A DNA stretch of 64,000 nt. It comes from Neoalteromonas facilis. Its GTDB lineage: Bacteria > Pseudomonadota > Gammaproteobacteria > Enterobacterales > Alteromonadaceae. How positions within the stretch are numbered: the first letter of the stretch is position 1; every line of letters begins with the position of its first letter. The translations under genes were made by a program, and so were the position numbers. This document shows positions 36,085 through 45,454 of the stretch, one piece after another. Location of the stretch: the NCBI RefSeq assembly GCF_002807665.1, contig NZ_PEAY01000001.1, positions 434,001 through 498,000 on the forward strand, read 5' to 3'. The notes beneath the pieces are model-generated. The model worked only from the letters and a program-made list of their open reading frames with translations. It was not told the origin of the DNA and made no database searches.

Positions 36085-36762
36085 TTATTGAATGGCAAAA
36101 GTTACAGAAATTTGTGCCGTTATCGATTCAGTGCCTGGCAGCGCCGTACTGGTATCTGCCTCGGCCATCATCATTTTGCTATAGTTAATACGCGGATTTA
36201 TAGAATGTTCATTCACTGAAATCAAGGGGCCAAGCTCAGCACCTGCTGGTTTTAACATTAACGTCGCTTTCATTTTGGCATCTTTTACCGCTGCAACAAG
36301 CGCTTGTTCATACAATTCACTTTGATTAGTTACGACAAAATCAAATTGCTCAATTCGATTAGCCCCAGCTCGCAACACCCCATCAATAATCTTGTCATAA
36401 CTATCCAGTTCACTATGACTAATTTTAATAGAGCGACTCAGAACAAAGCCATTTTGCTCTCGCTGACCATTGTTAAAACGTTCATAGTTTGGTGAAAGCC
36501 GTATTTGCATGGTTTGAATATTCTGCTCATCCACAGATTGACCGCGCAAAAAACTAATAATTTGTTGGGTTGCTTGGCGTACTTCAGCGTTCAATTTTGA
36601 AACAGTTTCACCTTTAGCTTCGACCAAAAACGTAATCGAAAACGCATCAGGTACAGCCACTACATGCCCGTTCCCTTGAACTGATATAGATGGTGTTGTT
36701 GCTTCTTGCGCCCATAAAGGCAGACTTAACACCGAAAGAAGTAAAAGGTTATAAAATTTCAT
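36085..36762 (-). CDS. SIMPL domain (DUF541) periplasmic protein
   Basis: A 225-residue exported protein with signal peptide MKFYNLLLLSVLSLPLWAQ followed by a SIMPL domain: ISVQGNGHVVAVPDAFSITFLVEA, the segment LRGQSVDEQNIQTMQIRLSPNY and a C-terminal TAQISVTFAIQ strand. Bacterial members (such as E. coli YggE and Brucella BP26) form oligomeric periplasmic assemblies linked to oxidative stress tolerance, but the biochemical role is unclear. It stops 7 bp before the msrC start, in keeping with a shared oxidative-stress theme. Confidence 0.92.
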   Translation of the reverse strand: MKFYNLLLLSVLSLPLWAQEATTPSISVQGNGHVVAVPDAFSITFLVEAKGETVSKLNAEVRQATQQIISFLRGQSVDEQNIQTMQIRLSPNYERFNNGQREQNGFVLSRSIKISHSELDSYDKIIDGVLRAGANRIEQFDFVVTNQSELYEQALVAAVKDAKMKATLMLKPAGAELGPLISVNEHSINPRINYSKMMMAEADTSTALPGTESITAQISVTFAIQ

Positions 36763-36853
36763 GTTTTAACTCTCTATTGAAAATATGGCTGCAGTGTAGC
36801 GAATCGTTCATTAATGAAGTCTGAACAGTAATAAACCATTCATTAAGAATGTT

Positions 36854-38083
36854 TCATCCGAAAAACCAATAACTAACGCCAATGGCAGTTAATATCCCGG
36901 CACCATCGGCGGCCAAACAGCACCCAACGGCATAACGGCTATGTTTAACACCAACAGCCCCTAGATATACGGCTAGCACGTAAAACGTCGTTTCTGTGGA
37001 TCCTTGCATGACCGACGCTAAACGCCCAACGAAAGAATCGGCTCCATGGAACTGCATGGTTTCAATCATAAGCGCTCTTGCGCCTGAACCACTCAGAGGT
37101 TTCATCAAGGCTGTAGGAAGTGCCTCAACGAAGCGAGTATCAAACCCCATGGCGGCTATGCCTGATGCTATGAAATCAGCGGTCATATTTAACACGCCAC
37201 TGGCTCTAAGCATGCCAATAGCAAACAGCATTGCCAATAGAAAAGGAATGATAGAAATCGCAACCTCAAATCCTTTTTTGGCACCCTCTACGAATAATTC
37301 GTATGTGTTGTGCCCTTTTCGCCAACCGGCTAATAACACAACAACAATAAAAACAAGTAAGGCAAAATTCGCGACAATTGACGACTGTTGAGCTAATTGC
37401 TCTGAGGCTAATTTTGAAAAATACAAAATCACCGCAAATAGCAGACTGAAGATACCTACAAGGTAAATCAATACAACCTTATTAAATAGATTGATCCGTT
37501 GTATTGCACAGGTAACCAATAAGCCTACAAGCGTAGAAGCACTGGTCGCTAGTAAAATGGGAATAAACACGTCCGTTGGTTGCGCTGCCCCCTGCTCTGC
37601 TCGGTATAAAAATACTGCAATGGGAAACAAGGTAACGGACGAAGTATTTAACACCAGAAACAATATTTGGCTATTGGTGAGCGTATCTTTTACTTGCGTT
37701 AAGCTTTGCATATCTTGCATCGCTTTTATCCCAAAGGGAGTTGCCGCGTTATCGAGGCCTAACACGTTAGCAGACATATTCATGGTTATACTGCCTATAG
37801 CGGGGTGACCGCGCGGAATATCAGGCATTAACCGGCATAATAATGGTTCTAAAACCTTTGAGAATTTAGCAATCAGACCTGAATGCTCAGCGACTTTAAA
37901 TATCCCTAACCAAAAAGCCAGCAGACCTATTAAGCCAATTGCAATATCAACACTAAGGCGTGCCATCGCCGTGATAGACGACATGGTATTTTCAAACGCA
38001 GCGAGATCACCGGCAATCAGAACTTGCCAAGTTGTTGCGAGGAAAGCCGCAACAATAAAGAACAACCAAATGCGGTGTAACAT
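36854..38083 (-). CDS. SpmAB-like nucleoside-recognition domain membrane protein
   Basis: A 409-residue membrane protein that joins what are two genes (spmA and spmB) in spore formers. It carries two copies of the gate/nucleoside-recognition domain: an SpmA-like N-terminal half (IGLIGLLAFWLGIFKVAEHSG, NMSANVLGLDNAATPFGIKAM) and an SpmB-like C-terminal half (GAKKGFEVAISIIPFLLAMLFAIGML, GSTETTFYVLAVYLGAVGVK). About ten hydrophobic segments. The substrate and role outside sporulation are unknown. ATG 38083 has AGGA eight bases upstream and is preferred to the TTG at 38086. Confidence 0.88.
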   Translation of the reverse strand: MLHRIWLFFIVAAFLATTWQVLIAGDLAAFENTMSSITAMARLSVDIAIGLIGLLAFWLGIFKVAEHSGLIAKFSKVLEPLLCRLMPDIPRGHPAIGSITMNMSANVLGLDNAATPFGIKAMQDMQSLTQVKDTLTNSQILFLVLNTSSVTLFPIAVFLYRAEQGAAQPTDVFIPILLATSASTLVGLLVTCAIQRINLFNKVVLIYLVGIFSLLFAVILYFSKLASEQLAQQSSIVANFALLVFIVVVLLAGWRKGHNTYELFVEGAKKGFEVAISIIPFLLAMLFAIGMLRASGVLNMTADFIASGIAAMGFDTRFVEALPTALMKPLSGSGARALMIETMQFHGADSFVGRLASVMQGSTETTFYVLAVYLGAVGVKHSRYAVGCCLAADGAGILTAIGVSYWFFG

Positions 38084-38146
38084 CAAACCATTCCTGTTCC
38101 CTTAATGGCAATAATGTTACACCAAATTCACGTTAATACATTGATT

Positions 38147-39280
38147 TTATTGATTCAATACTGAGTCCAAAGCAGCAACACAATGCTGAACGTTCTTTTC
38201 TGTACAGGCAGAACCCATAAGACCTATGCGCCATACTTTGCCTGCAAACGCGCCCAAACCCGCGCCTATTTCGAGCCCGAAACGACTGAGTAATTGTGTA
38301 CGAACCTTGGCATCGTCGACACCTTCAGGGATTTTAACAACATTCAATTGTGGCAAACGATACTTGGCGTCAACGGCAAACTCTATGCCGATGCTATTCA
38401 GCCCTTTAACTAACAGTTGATGCATATGCTGATGACGCTGCCAAGCGTTCTCAATGCCTTCCTCGTGCACCATAAGCAATGATTCATGCAAGGCGTACAA
38501 ACTATTGACGGGTGCAGTATGGTGGTAGGCGCGTTTTGTTCCTTCTCCCCAATATCCGAGGATCAAATTAATATCTAAGAACCAACTTTGAACTGGCGTT
38601 TTACGCCCACGTATAACATCCAATGCTTTTTCACTAAAGGTCACTGGCGACAGGCCAGGCACACAGCTTAAACATTTTTGAGAGCCTGAGTATGCTGCAT
38701 CAATATCCCATTCATCTATTTCTAATGGTATTCCTGCCAGCGAAGTAACCGTATCAACGATAGTCAAGCAACCATGTTTTTTCGCTATGGCACACAACGT
38801 TTTAGCGTCGTTTTCAACACCGGTGCTGGTTTCCGCATGCACAAATGCAACAACCTTTGTATCGGGATTGTCCAACAAGGCTTGCTCAAGTGCAGTAGGA
38901 TCGGTTTGTTCACCCCATGGGCTTTCAACAATGATCGCCTCAGCACCACAGCGTACGACATTCTCTTTCATGCGACCGCCGAAAACACCGTTAACACATA
39001 CGACAACTTTATCTCCGCTCTCAACAAGATTCGCAAAGCATGCTTCCATGCCGGCGGAACCTGGCGCAGATATCGGCATCGTCAATTTATTTTGCGTTCT
39101 AAATGTATACCGTAGCAGATCACCAATCTCATCCATCAAACCGACAAATTGGGGATCCAGGTGTCCGAGTGTAGGCCGCGCTAATGCGTTTAATACCCTA
39201 GCACTGACATCAGATGGGCCCGGCCCCATCAACGTACGTTGATGAGGAATAAAAGTAGAGTAATGTGATTGGCTGGCCAT
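38147..39280 (-). CDS. Class V PLP aminotransferase (Ser/Ala-glyoxylate type)
   Basis: A 377-residue fold type I PLP enzyme of class V, matching alanine-glyoxylate/serine-glyoxylate aminotransferases. It opens with LMGPGPSDVSARVLNA. The PLP-binding region has APGSAGMEACFANL and VDTVTSLAGIPLEIDEWDIDAA. The Schiff-base Lys is in SGSQKCLSCVPGLSPV. Likely role: transamination between glyoxylate and an amino acid, giving glycine. The specific donor cannot be read from sequence. It is monocistronic; the 399 bp upstream hold a candidate small RNA on the opposite strand. Confidence 0.92.
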   Translation of the reverse strand: MASQSHYSTFIPHQRTLMGPGPSDVSARVLNALARPTLGHLDPQFVGLMDEIGDLLRYTFRTQNKLTMPISAPGSAGMEACFANLVESGDKVVVCVNGVFGGRMKENVVRCGAEAIIVESPWGEQTDPTALEQALLDNPDTKVVAFVHAETSTGVENDAKTLCAIAKKHGCLTIVDTVTSLAGIPLEIDEWDIDAAYSGSQKCLSCVPGLSPVTFSEKALDVIRGRKTPVQSWFLDINLILGYWGEGTKRAYHHTAPVNSLYALHESLLMVHEEGIENAWQRHQHMHQLLVKGLNSIGIEFAVDAKYRLPQLNVVKIPEGVDDAKVRTQLLSRFGLEIGAGLGAFAGKVWRIGLMGSACTEKNVQHCVAALDSVLNQ

Positions 39281-39679
39281 AGTTAAACGCTCTTAATTAA
39301 CAGACTTCTATTGTTTCATACATTCATGTGAATTCAATTGAGTATGATAAACATTCACAACTTTTATGAGATGAACGACATATACCCAAATAGACTGGTC
39401 TAAAGAGTAAAATTTTACTCAGTGATTGCAAAGTTAGATGGTAATATCGCGCCCGGTTTCCCTTTGAATATAGGCATTTAGTACATTAATACAAAGTCTG
39501 ATCCGCATGTTAAAAAAATATTTTCAAAAAAATGTTTATAATTTAATCAATACTGTTCTATTATTAACGTTCGGACTTTTGTAGTACATTTCTCCCTTAA
39601 AGGAAAAGTTAGCGCACGGCTCAGCAATGAGCCATTCCCCTAGGCCCGGAATTAGAGATAATTCTGGGCATTTTTTATT
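39281..39679. other. Intergenic region with structured RNA
   Basis: A 399-bp gap between the aminotransferase start and the end of the carbonic anhydrase gene. The first ~250 bp are AT-rich without a credible ORF and presumably contain the aminotransferase promoter. The last ~110 bp form the candidate structured RNA on the plus strand (39571-39680), described separately. Confidence 0.7.
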
Positions 39680-39680
39680 T
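39571..39680 (+). ncRNA. Candidate structured small RNA
   Basis: Two hairpins capped by GNRA tetraloops are followed by a T run. Hairpin 1 is GGCTCA-GCAA-TGAGCC at 39618-39633. Hairpin 2 is an 11-bp stem at 39644-39669 (GCCCGGAATTA / TAATTCTGGGC, including one G-U pair) with a GAGA loop, then ATTTTTTATTTT. GGAA (39602-39605) and TTCC (39635-39638) could close hairpin 1 in a larger domain. TATTAT at 39559-39564 is a possible -10. No plus-strand gene precedes or follows, so it is not a leader or terminator of a coding gene. I do not recognise a known RNA family. The 5' end is an estimate. Confidence 0.6.
39643..39680 (+). terminator. Rho-independent terminator of the candidate sRNA
   Basis: 11-bp stem 39644-39654 / 39659-39669 with a GAGA loop, followed by ATTTTTTATTTT. 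The T run exists only on the plus strand, so it cannot serve the leftward carbonic anhydrase or aminotransferase genes. Confidence 0.85.
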
Positions 39681-40204
39681 TAGTCACCCAATTTTATGAG
39701 TGATGTTTTGAAATTCTTTGCGTTTTTCACGTAATGTTGCGCTGATGCTTCGAGTTTCTTTTCCATCTCTGTAGGGACCTGTTTCACCACACGCGCAGGC
39801 GATCCCATCACCACTGAGTGATCGGGGATTTCCATTCCTTCTGTCACCAACGCATTCGCGCCGATAACACAATATTTGCCTATCTTCGCATTGTTGAGTA
39901 TCACCGCATTTATCCCGATTAGGCTATAGTCCCCAATGTGGCATCCGTGTAGCATCACTTTATGTCCAACCGTAACACCTTTACCAATTGTTAACGGAAT
40001 ATCGTAATCCGTATGCAACACGCTACCATCTTGGATATTACTATTTTGACCAATCGTTATAGTATCGCAGTCACCGCGAACAACCGCATTGAACCAAACA
40101 CTAGCGCCACTTTTAAGCTCAACATCACCGATTACATGTGAGCCGGGGGCTATATATGCGTCGTCAGCGACTACCGGTTGTTTGTCGTTTAACTGATAAA
40201 TCAC
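39680..40204 (-). CDS. Gamma-class carbonic anhydrase family protein
   Basis: A 174-residue left-handed beta-helix protein of the YrdA/PaaY/CaiE group. Hexapeptide repeats run through most of its length ([53 protein letters not shown]). The three metal-binding His positions are in [15 protein letters not shown] and nearby, as in gamma carbonic anhydrases. Members may hydrate CO2 or act as thioesterases. It overlaps tesB by four bases (ATGA), so the two are coupled. PaaY is a thioesterase, which makes the pairing with an acyl-CoA thioesterase suggestive. Confidence 0.92.
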   Translation of the reverse strand: MIYQLNDKQPVVADDAYIAPGSHVIGDVELKSGASVWFNAVVRGDCDTITIGQNSNIQDGSVLHTDYDIPLTIGKGVTVGHKVMLHGCHIGDYSLIGINAVILNNAKIGKYCVIGANALVTEGMEIPDHSVVMGSPARVVKQVPTEMEKKLEASAQHYVKNAKNFKTSLIKLGD

Positions 40205-41067
40205 TTCTTTTCTCCAATCAAACGCACCAATCCTTCTTGTGCGGTGCTAGCGACTAACTGACCCTGTTTATTATAAATCTTCCCGTTTACCAGCCCTCGC
40301 GCATTCCCTGTGACTGGGCATTCCATATCGTATAAGTGCCATTCATTCATATTGAATTTGCGATGAAACCAAATCGAATGATCAATAGTAGCTATACGTA
40401 ATTGGGGGTTGTTCACAGCAACGCCGTGCGGTTGCAATGCCGTACCTAAAAAGTGAAAGTCCGAAGCATAGGACAGTACTGCTTGTTGCATTAGAATTGA
40501 ATCTGGCATTGACTCTGATGCACGCAACCAAACCTGTTTTTTAGGCTCTGTTACTTCGGTATTGTAAGGTTTCATGGCCTCAACGGTGCGCAGTTCGATT
40601 GCTTTGTGAAATTCAATCGCATCTCTCACTCCTCGCCCAACTAAGTGAGGGTTTTGCTCATAAAACTCCACATCACTGATTGTTTCATGTTCACTCGGTA
40701 CTGTCGGCATTTCAGCATATTGATGTGTGAGATTTTGCTCTTCCACCTGGAATGAAGCCGTCATATAAAAGATGTTTTTACCGTTTTGAATGGCCTTAAC
40801 ACGACGCGTTGAAAAACTTCCCCCATCCCGGACGCTTTCAACATCATAAATGACAGGTTTACTGGCATCCCCCGGCAATAAGAAATAAGAATGATAACTA
40901 TGACAAAATCTATCATCAGGCACTGTGGCAGTCGCTGCGGCCAACGACTGGCCTAATACCTGACCGCCAAATAACGCCCTAAACCCTAAATCCCAACTTT
41001 GTCCGCGGTACAATGATGCGTCTAAAGTTTCTAATGTCATTAGCTCTGTTAAAGAAGCATTTATCAT
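40201..41067 (-). CDS. tesB: Acyl-CoA thioesterase II
   Basis: A 288-residue double hot-dog acyl-CoA thioesterase (E. coli TesB: 286) that hydrolyses medium and long acyl-CoAs. The N-terminal half has [24 protein letters not shown]; the C-terminal half has the catalytic Asp in [19 protein letters not shown] and the active-site region [12 protein letters not shown]. The frame is open 21 codons further upstream into the kinase gene, but [13 protein letters not shown] at 41067 matches the family start. It overlaps the carbonic anhydrase gene downstream. Confidence 0.95.
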   Translation of the reverse strand: MINASLTELMTLETLDASLYRGQSWDLGFRALFGGQVLGQSLAAATATVPDDRFCHSYHSYFLLPGDASKPVIYDVESVRDGGSFSTRRVKAIQNGKNIFYMTASFQVEEQNLTHQYAEMPTVPSEHETISDVEFYEQNPHLVGRGVRDAIEFHKAIELRTVEAMKPYNTEVTEPKKQVWLRASESMPDSILMQQAVLSYASDFHFLGTALQPHGVAVNNPQLRIATIDHSIWFHRKFNMNEWHLYDMECPVTGNARGLVNGKIYNKQGQLVASTAQEGLVRLIGEKK

Positions 41068-41080
41068 AGTTGTCGTAAGC

Positions 41081-42901
41081 CTATTGTTTACTTGGATAAT
41101 AATACGTTTTTGCAGTTGCTTGATGCTCAAAGAAACGCGTGTCTTTGTATGGCAATTTCATAAAGCCAGAAATACCAATACCTTCAATCGTAGGGATCAG
41201 CTCAATGACTTGATTTAATAAAGCAGTAAAGCGCGATTCTTGTGCATGATCCAATAACTTATAGTAATTGTGGATCTTAAGGTGAGTCGGTAGTGATTCA
41301 AAAATTATACAACCCGTATGGTGGATTTGATTAAGTTCGGTGATCACTGACAGCAACGCAGCCGGTAACTTTAAAAGCTCATCAGGGTCTTCACCGTCCT
41401 CAAAATAAGAATGCATACGGCTCTCATCTTCAAACACTGACAATTTACTTTTCTCAAATGGAATTCTCAGATGAGGCTCAGGCGTAAACGGCTCGTCTTC
41501 AGATGTCCGCTCAATATGCAAGGTATCTTTTGCATTGAACATACAGCTTTTAAAGATGCCCTCGCGGTGAATGGCGCGAGCTAGTGTAACAACCACATTC
41601 ACTGCCATATCAAATGCATATTTAAGCTCAGCTTCGAACAAATTAAGGCTGGAATCGATGTACACGCCTTCCGCCTGCCAACGCACCACAAGTCCACCAA
41701 CTACAGGGTATTTACCTAGTCGTGAAACCGCTGCGATAAAGGCTTTTTCAGTCTCCCCCATCCCCTGCATGTAGTTTTTGTAATAGCGTTCAAACTGCGC
41801 ATCGTTGATATATTTCAGCTCGCATTCAGTAAGATCCGCCTGTTGCCTTAGATATGACTTTCGTGAACTGTACACAACAGTTTCTATTTCTTTTTCGTGT
41901 GCACTTGACCAACTGGGTATCATCGCGGGCATTGGCCCATGATGATGTTCGGATAACTTAATATTCTTAAGTAAATATAAGTTACTGAAGAACGCATCAC
42001 CGGCTGCTCTCCGTGTCTTGTCATCGTCACTTAACATCCCTGTTAAAATATCTGAAAACACCTTGGGAAGCCCAAGCGAGGATGGTGGTATGACATGGCG
42101 TCCAAAACGACATGATTGGCCAGAAGCCAGCGCATATAAAGTGCTTGCTAAGCCCTGCTCATCAAAACGCGGTGACGATAATGCGCCGTTTAACTGATCA
42201 TCACCGATAAAGTACACATCACCTAAGCGTGCGTTGGTTTGTTGTAAGTCGCCTGACATCAAATCCATCACATTTTGGTTGATATGCTGTCCTTTCTCAT
42301 CAAGTTGAGCGTACACACTAGAGCCCCAATCAATAAGCCCTATCGTTTGTGATTCTTCATCCCAAACAACGTTTGATGGTTTAATGTCACCATGCACAAT
42401 AGGTTTAAGATCATCACCGTGAACATTCGTGCGTAGAGCGATCAATATTTCTGCGATCTGAACAGCAATACGCAATACGATTTCAGCACCAAGCGGCCCC
42501 TCTCTCAATGAAACGCGCTCTAGATCATCCCCCTTAGCTCTTTCCATCACCAGTATGGATTGACGTCTAATTTGTTGGAATTCAATGAGACTTGGAACAT
42601 AGCGGTGTTTAACCTGTCCCAACATAAAAGCCTCTTCTTCAAGACGATCTTGTACATGTTGCGGCAAATTGATGCGAGAAAACTTAAACACATGCTCCTG
42701 ACCAAAAGGGTTTATACCTGCAAATGCAAATCCAAAAGCCCCTTTTCCGATCATTTCCACATCGGTATAGCCCAACTGCGTCAGTTGCTGTGAGCACAGT
42801 GCAAACCAGTCCTTTAGCTTTTTAGCATCGGCGTGAGAGAGCAAATAAATGCTTTGCTCTTCAGGAATGTAGAAATGCTTTAGTTGCTTGCCTTCACTCA
42901 T
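41081..42901 (-). CDS. Ser/Thr-type protein kinase with unknown C-terminal region
   Basis: A 606-residue cytoplasmic protein. Residues about 45-300 form a eukaryotic-like kinase domain: glycine loop IGKGAFGFAF, probable ATP Lys in VFKFSR (about K73), catalytic loop VHGDIKPSNV (D172, N177) and metal-binding LIDWGSS, where DWG replaces the usual DFG (D191). All catalytic residues are present, so it should be active. The C-terminal 300 residues have no domain I recognise, no membrane helix and no sensor repeats. ATG 42901 lies 2 bp after the rlmJ stop and is preferred to an in-frame start 8 codons upstream. It is followed by tesB after 13 bp. Substrate and signal unknown. Confidence 0.88.
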   Translation of the reverse strand: MSEGKQLKHFYIPEEQSIYLLSHADAKKLKDWFALCSQQLTQLGYTDVEMIGKGAFGFAFAGINPFGQEHVFKFSRINLPQHVQDRLEEEAFMLGQVKHRYVPSLIEFQQIRRQSILVMERAKGDDLERVSLREGPLGAEIVLRIAVQIAEILIALRTNVHGDDLKPIVHGDIKPSNVVWDEESQTIGLIDWGSSVYAQLDEKGQHINQNVMDLMSGDLQQTNARLGDVYFIGDDQLNGALSSPRFDEQGLASTLYALASGQSCRFGRHVIPPSSLGLPKVFSDILTGMLSDDDKTRRAAGDAFFSNLYLLKNIKLSEHHHGPMPAMIPSWSSAHEKEIETVVYSSRKSYLRQQADLTECELKYINDAQFERYYKNYMQGMGETEKAFIAAVSRLGKYPVVGGLVVRWQAEGVYIDSSLNLFEAELKYAFDMAVNVVVTLARAIHREGIFKSCMFNAKDTLHIERTSEDEPFTPEPHLRIPFEKSKLSVFEDESRMHSYFEDGEDPDELLKLPAALLSVITELNQIHHTGCIIFESLPTHLKIHNYYKLLDHAQESRFTALLNQVIELIPTIEGIGISGFMKLPYKDTRFFEHQATAKTYYYPSKQ

Positions 42902-42903
42902 AG

Positions 42904-43746
42904 TCAGTCTGGCTGAATGAGCCACTCCACCGTATGCTCACACGCGTTTAATTGTTGTGATAATTCTGCAGTGATATCTCTTGCCGTTTCAAACAACTGC
43001 CACGGAGGGTTTAGCGCTAAAATACCTGAACCGTACATTCCAGTATCAGACGTTTTGGTATCCACTAGTAACTGTGCATAAAAAGCACCGCTGGTTGCGT
43101 TGTCAGCTAATTTTTGGAGCATCTTCTCAGAACGGCCAGATTTAGCTTTAGCCCTCGCTGATAACAATGGATACCATAACAACACACATACGTTTGGCCA
43201 ACGTGTTAGCAGTGCGCTAATACATTCCTCAACCTTTTGATACTCTTCCAACTGCTCGTATGGAGGGTCAATTAACACGATACCGCGTCGTATTCGCGGT
43301 GGAGTTATTGCAAGCAAACCTTCGAATCCGTCACGGTTGTGAATATGAGCAGACGCTAGCCGTTTTGTTTTCTTGAGCTTTTCATACTCATTAGGATGAA
43401 GCTCCATTAGCGTCAATTCATCCTGTTCTCTCAGAACATCAGCCGCAATAACAGGAGAACCAGGTAACAAACCTTGTTGTTTATAAGTGCTGATTATCTC
43501 CACATATTGCTTGATGTCATGAAGCTGTGATGAATAGTCTGACACTTTTGCGATGCCCGACTCGTACTCTTTGTTTAATTGCACTTGCTCATCAGACATA
43601 GCATACAACCCGGCACCAGCATGAGTATCAATCACGCAAAAGGGTTTTGCTTTTTGAGAAAACTTGTTGATGGTAGAGAGCAAGATAACGTGTTTAAGCA
43701 CGTCTGCATGATTACCGCTGTGAAAGGCGTGTTTATAACTTAACAA
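42904..43746 (-). CDS. rlmJ: 23S rRNA A2030 N6-methyltransferase
   Basis: A 280-residue SAM-dependent methyltransferase (E. coli RlmJ: 280) that makes m6A2030 in 23S rRNA. The start MLSYKHAFHSGNHADVLKH and the catalytic DPPYEQLEEYQ motif are diagnostic, together with VIDTHAGAGLY at the SAM site. It is followed after 2 bp by the kinase gene, so rlmJ, kinase, tesB and carbonic anhydrase probably form one operon. Confidence 0.97.
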   Translation of the reverse strand: MLSYKHAFHSGNHADVLKHVILLSTINKFSQKAKPFCVIDTHAGAGLYAMSDEQVQLNKEYESGIAKVSDYSSQLHDIKQYVEIISTYKQQGLLPGSPVIAADVLREQDELTLMELHPNEYEKLKKTKRLASAHIHNRDGFEGLLAITPPRIRRGIVLIDPPYEQLEEYQKVEECISALLTRWPNVCVLLWYPLLSARAKAKSGRSEKMLQKLADNATSGAFYAQLLVDTKTSDTGMYGSGILALNPPWQLFETARDITAELSQQLNACEHTVEWLIQPD

Positions 43747-43810
43747 GGGTTATTCCGACCACTGATTTGTGGGCATTTAACCATGTCGCGGTGGCCGCGT
43801 AAATAGTGAG

Positions 43811-43838
43811 AGCAGCTGCACCTTTTGATGCAGCTGCT
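43811..43838 (-). terminator. bkd operon terminator
   Basis: Perfect 10-bp stem AGCAGCTGCA / TGCAGCTGCT with an 8-base loop, 11 bp after the E2 stop. The T run on the minus strand is poor, so it may be an imperfect terminator or an mRNA-stabilising hairpin. Confidence 0.55.
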
Positions 43839-43848
43839 TATTCTGATT

Positions 43849-45444
43849 TTAGCGCAGGTTTAACAACATCAATGATGGATTTTGCAGCAATTCCATAAAT
43901 CTATTGTTGAACTTGACCATGGTTGCACCGTCGATTACGCGGTGATCACCAGACCAGTTCACCTGCATGATGTTTGCGGCATAAACATTACCGTTATCAT
44001 CAAACCGTGGTAACTTTTGCGTCTTACCTAATGCAACAATTGCCACTTCAGGTTTGTTAATAACGGGAGTGGCGATTGTGCCGCCAATAGCGCCAATGTT
44101 CGATATAGAAATCGTGCCACCACTGAGGTCTTGACTAGTAAGTCTTCCTTCACGCGCTTTATCAATAATCGAGTTCAGCTCAATCGCGATTTGCTCAATT
44201 GATTTATCCTGAACACACTTGATGTTAGGCACCAACAGACCAATTCTACTGTCAACCGCAAGACCTATGTTATGGTCTGCTACATACGTCAACTCACTAC
44301 CGTCAGCTGACAAACGACTATTGATAATCGGGAATTCAGACAATGCCATTGACATCGCTTTGATGAAAAATGGCATAAACGACAATTTGATCTCTTTTTT
44401 AGCCAGCAATGGCTTCAATTGACTACGCAGCTCAATGAGTGCGCCCATGTCCAAATCATCACTCACAGTAAAGTGCGGGATAGTGCTAACAGATTCTGTC
44501 ATCTGCTTCGCCATCGCCGCTAGTATTCCTTTAACCTTTATTGTTTTGTCAGAGCGTGATGATTCAACAATGTGCTTTGCTTTGTTGCTCTGTGTCACTG
44601 TCGCCGAAGTCGATGAGGAAGGAGCAGTCATAGTCAAAACATCTTGCTTTAAAATACGACCTTTTTTACCACTGCCTGTTACCGACAATAGGTCAATATT
44701 CTTTTCTCGCGCAACCCTGCGAACAGCCGGACTTGCCAGCACTTTCCCAGGGATAGCGACAGGAGCTTCAAACTCTCCCCCCTGTTGTTTGCCTGATGCA
44801 GTACTGGGGGTTACTGCTGCGGTATTATTTTGTATGGTTTTCTCAACCTGAGTAGGTGCAGAAGCAGAGACAGCATTGGAGCTAACGTCTGCGCCCTCAA
44901 CTTGCAGCGCGAACAATGGCGCATGTACTTTCGCAATCTCGCCTTCTTTGTGATACTGCTTGACGATAACCCCACCTGTTTTAGCGGGGATCTCGACTAC
45001 AGCCTTGTCAGTCATCACTTCTACGATAGCCTGATCTTCTTCAACCGCCTCACCTTCAGCAACTAGCCACTTAACTATTTCACATTCAACTATGCCTTCG
45101 CCAATATCAGGTAGGATAAAGTCTTCAGTCGAAGTTGACGCTTCGCCAGCGCTATCAGTGGTTTGCACGTCCTGCTCAGGTGTAGCTTCAACAACCACAT
45201 TATCGTCAGCATAGCTCATAGCAAATAATGGAGCATGAACCTTTGCTATCTCACCGACTTGATAGTAAAGCTTTTCAACTTTACCGGAGTGCATAGCTGG
45301 GATCTGCACGGTTGCTTTATCAGTCATTACTTCAGCAACTGGCTGATCTTCTTCGATCAGGTCACCTTCTTTTACTAGCCACTCAAGCAATTCGCATTCA
45401 ACAATACCTTCACCGATATCGGGTAAAATAAAATCATTACTCAT
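43849..45444 (-). CDS. bkdB: Branched-chain 2-oxoacid dehydrogenase E2
   Basis: A 531-residue lipoamide acyltransferase. It has two N-terminal lipoyl domains with near-identical VMTDKA lipoylation sites (about K43 and K147), Ser/Thr/Ala-rich linkers, a peripheral subunit-binding domain (SPAVRRVAREKNIDL, GKKGRILKQDV) and a C-terminal catalytic domain ending in the active-site WSGDHRVIDGA. It transfers branched acyl groups from E1 to CoA in Val/Leu/Ile breakdown. ATG 45444 is 7 bases after GAGGG; a GTG at 45447 is possible. It is the last gene of the bkd operon, and no E3 (lpd) follows, so the shared cellular E3 is presumably used. Confidence 0.94.
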   Translation of the reverse strand: MSNDFILPDIGEGIVECELLEWLVKEGDLIEEDQPVAEVMTDKATVQIPAMHSGKVEKLYYQVGEIAKVHAPLFAMSYADDNVVVEATPEQDVQTTDSAGEASTSTEDFILPDIGEGIVECEIVKWLVAEGEAVEEDQAIVEVMTDKAVVEIPAKTGGVIVKQYHKEGEIAKVHAPLFALQVEGADVSSNAVSASAPTQVEKTIQNNTAAVTPSTASGKQQGGEFEAPVAIPGKVLASPAVRRVAREKNIDLLSVTGSGKKGRILKQDVLTMTAPSSSTSATVTQSNKAKHIVESSRSDKTIKVKGILAAMAKQMTESVSTIPHFTVSDDLDMGALIELRSQLKPLLAKKEIKLSFMPFFIKAMSMALSEFPIINSRLSADGSELTYVADHNIGLAVDSRIGLLVPNIKCVQDKSIEQIAIELNSIIDKAREGRLTSQDLSGGTISISNIGAIGGTIATPVINKPEVAIVALGKTQKLPRFDDNGNVYAANIMQVNWSGDHRVIDGATMVKFNNRFMELLQNPSLMLLNLR

Positions 45445-45454
45445 CACATTACCC

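Noticed and set aside
39643-39680. The 39.65-kb hairpin as terminator of the carbonic anhydrase or tesB operon
   Set aside because: The T run follows the stem only on the plus strand, while those genes run on the minus strand, so orientation is wrong.
43784-43797. Short CGCGG/CCGCG hairpin between rlmJ and the bkd terminator
   Set aside because: Five base pairs with a three-base loop and no T run; too weak to call a terminator or RNA.
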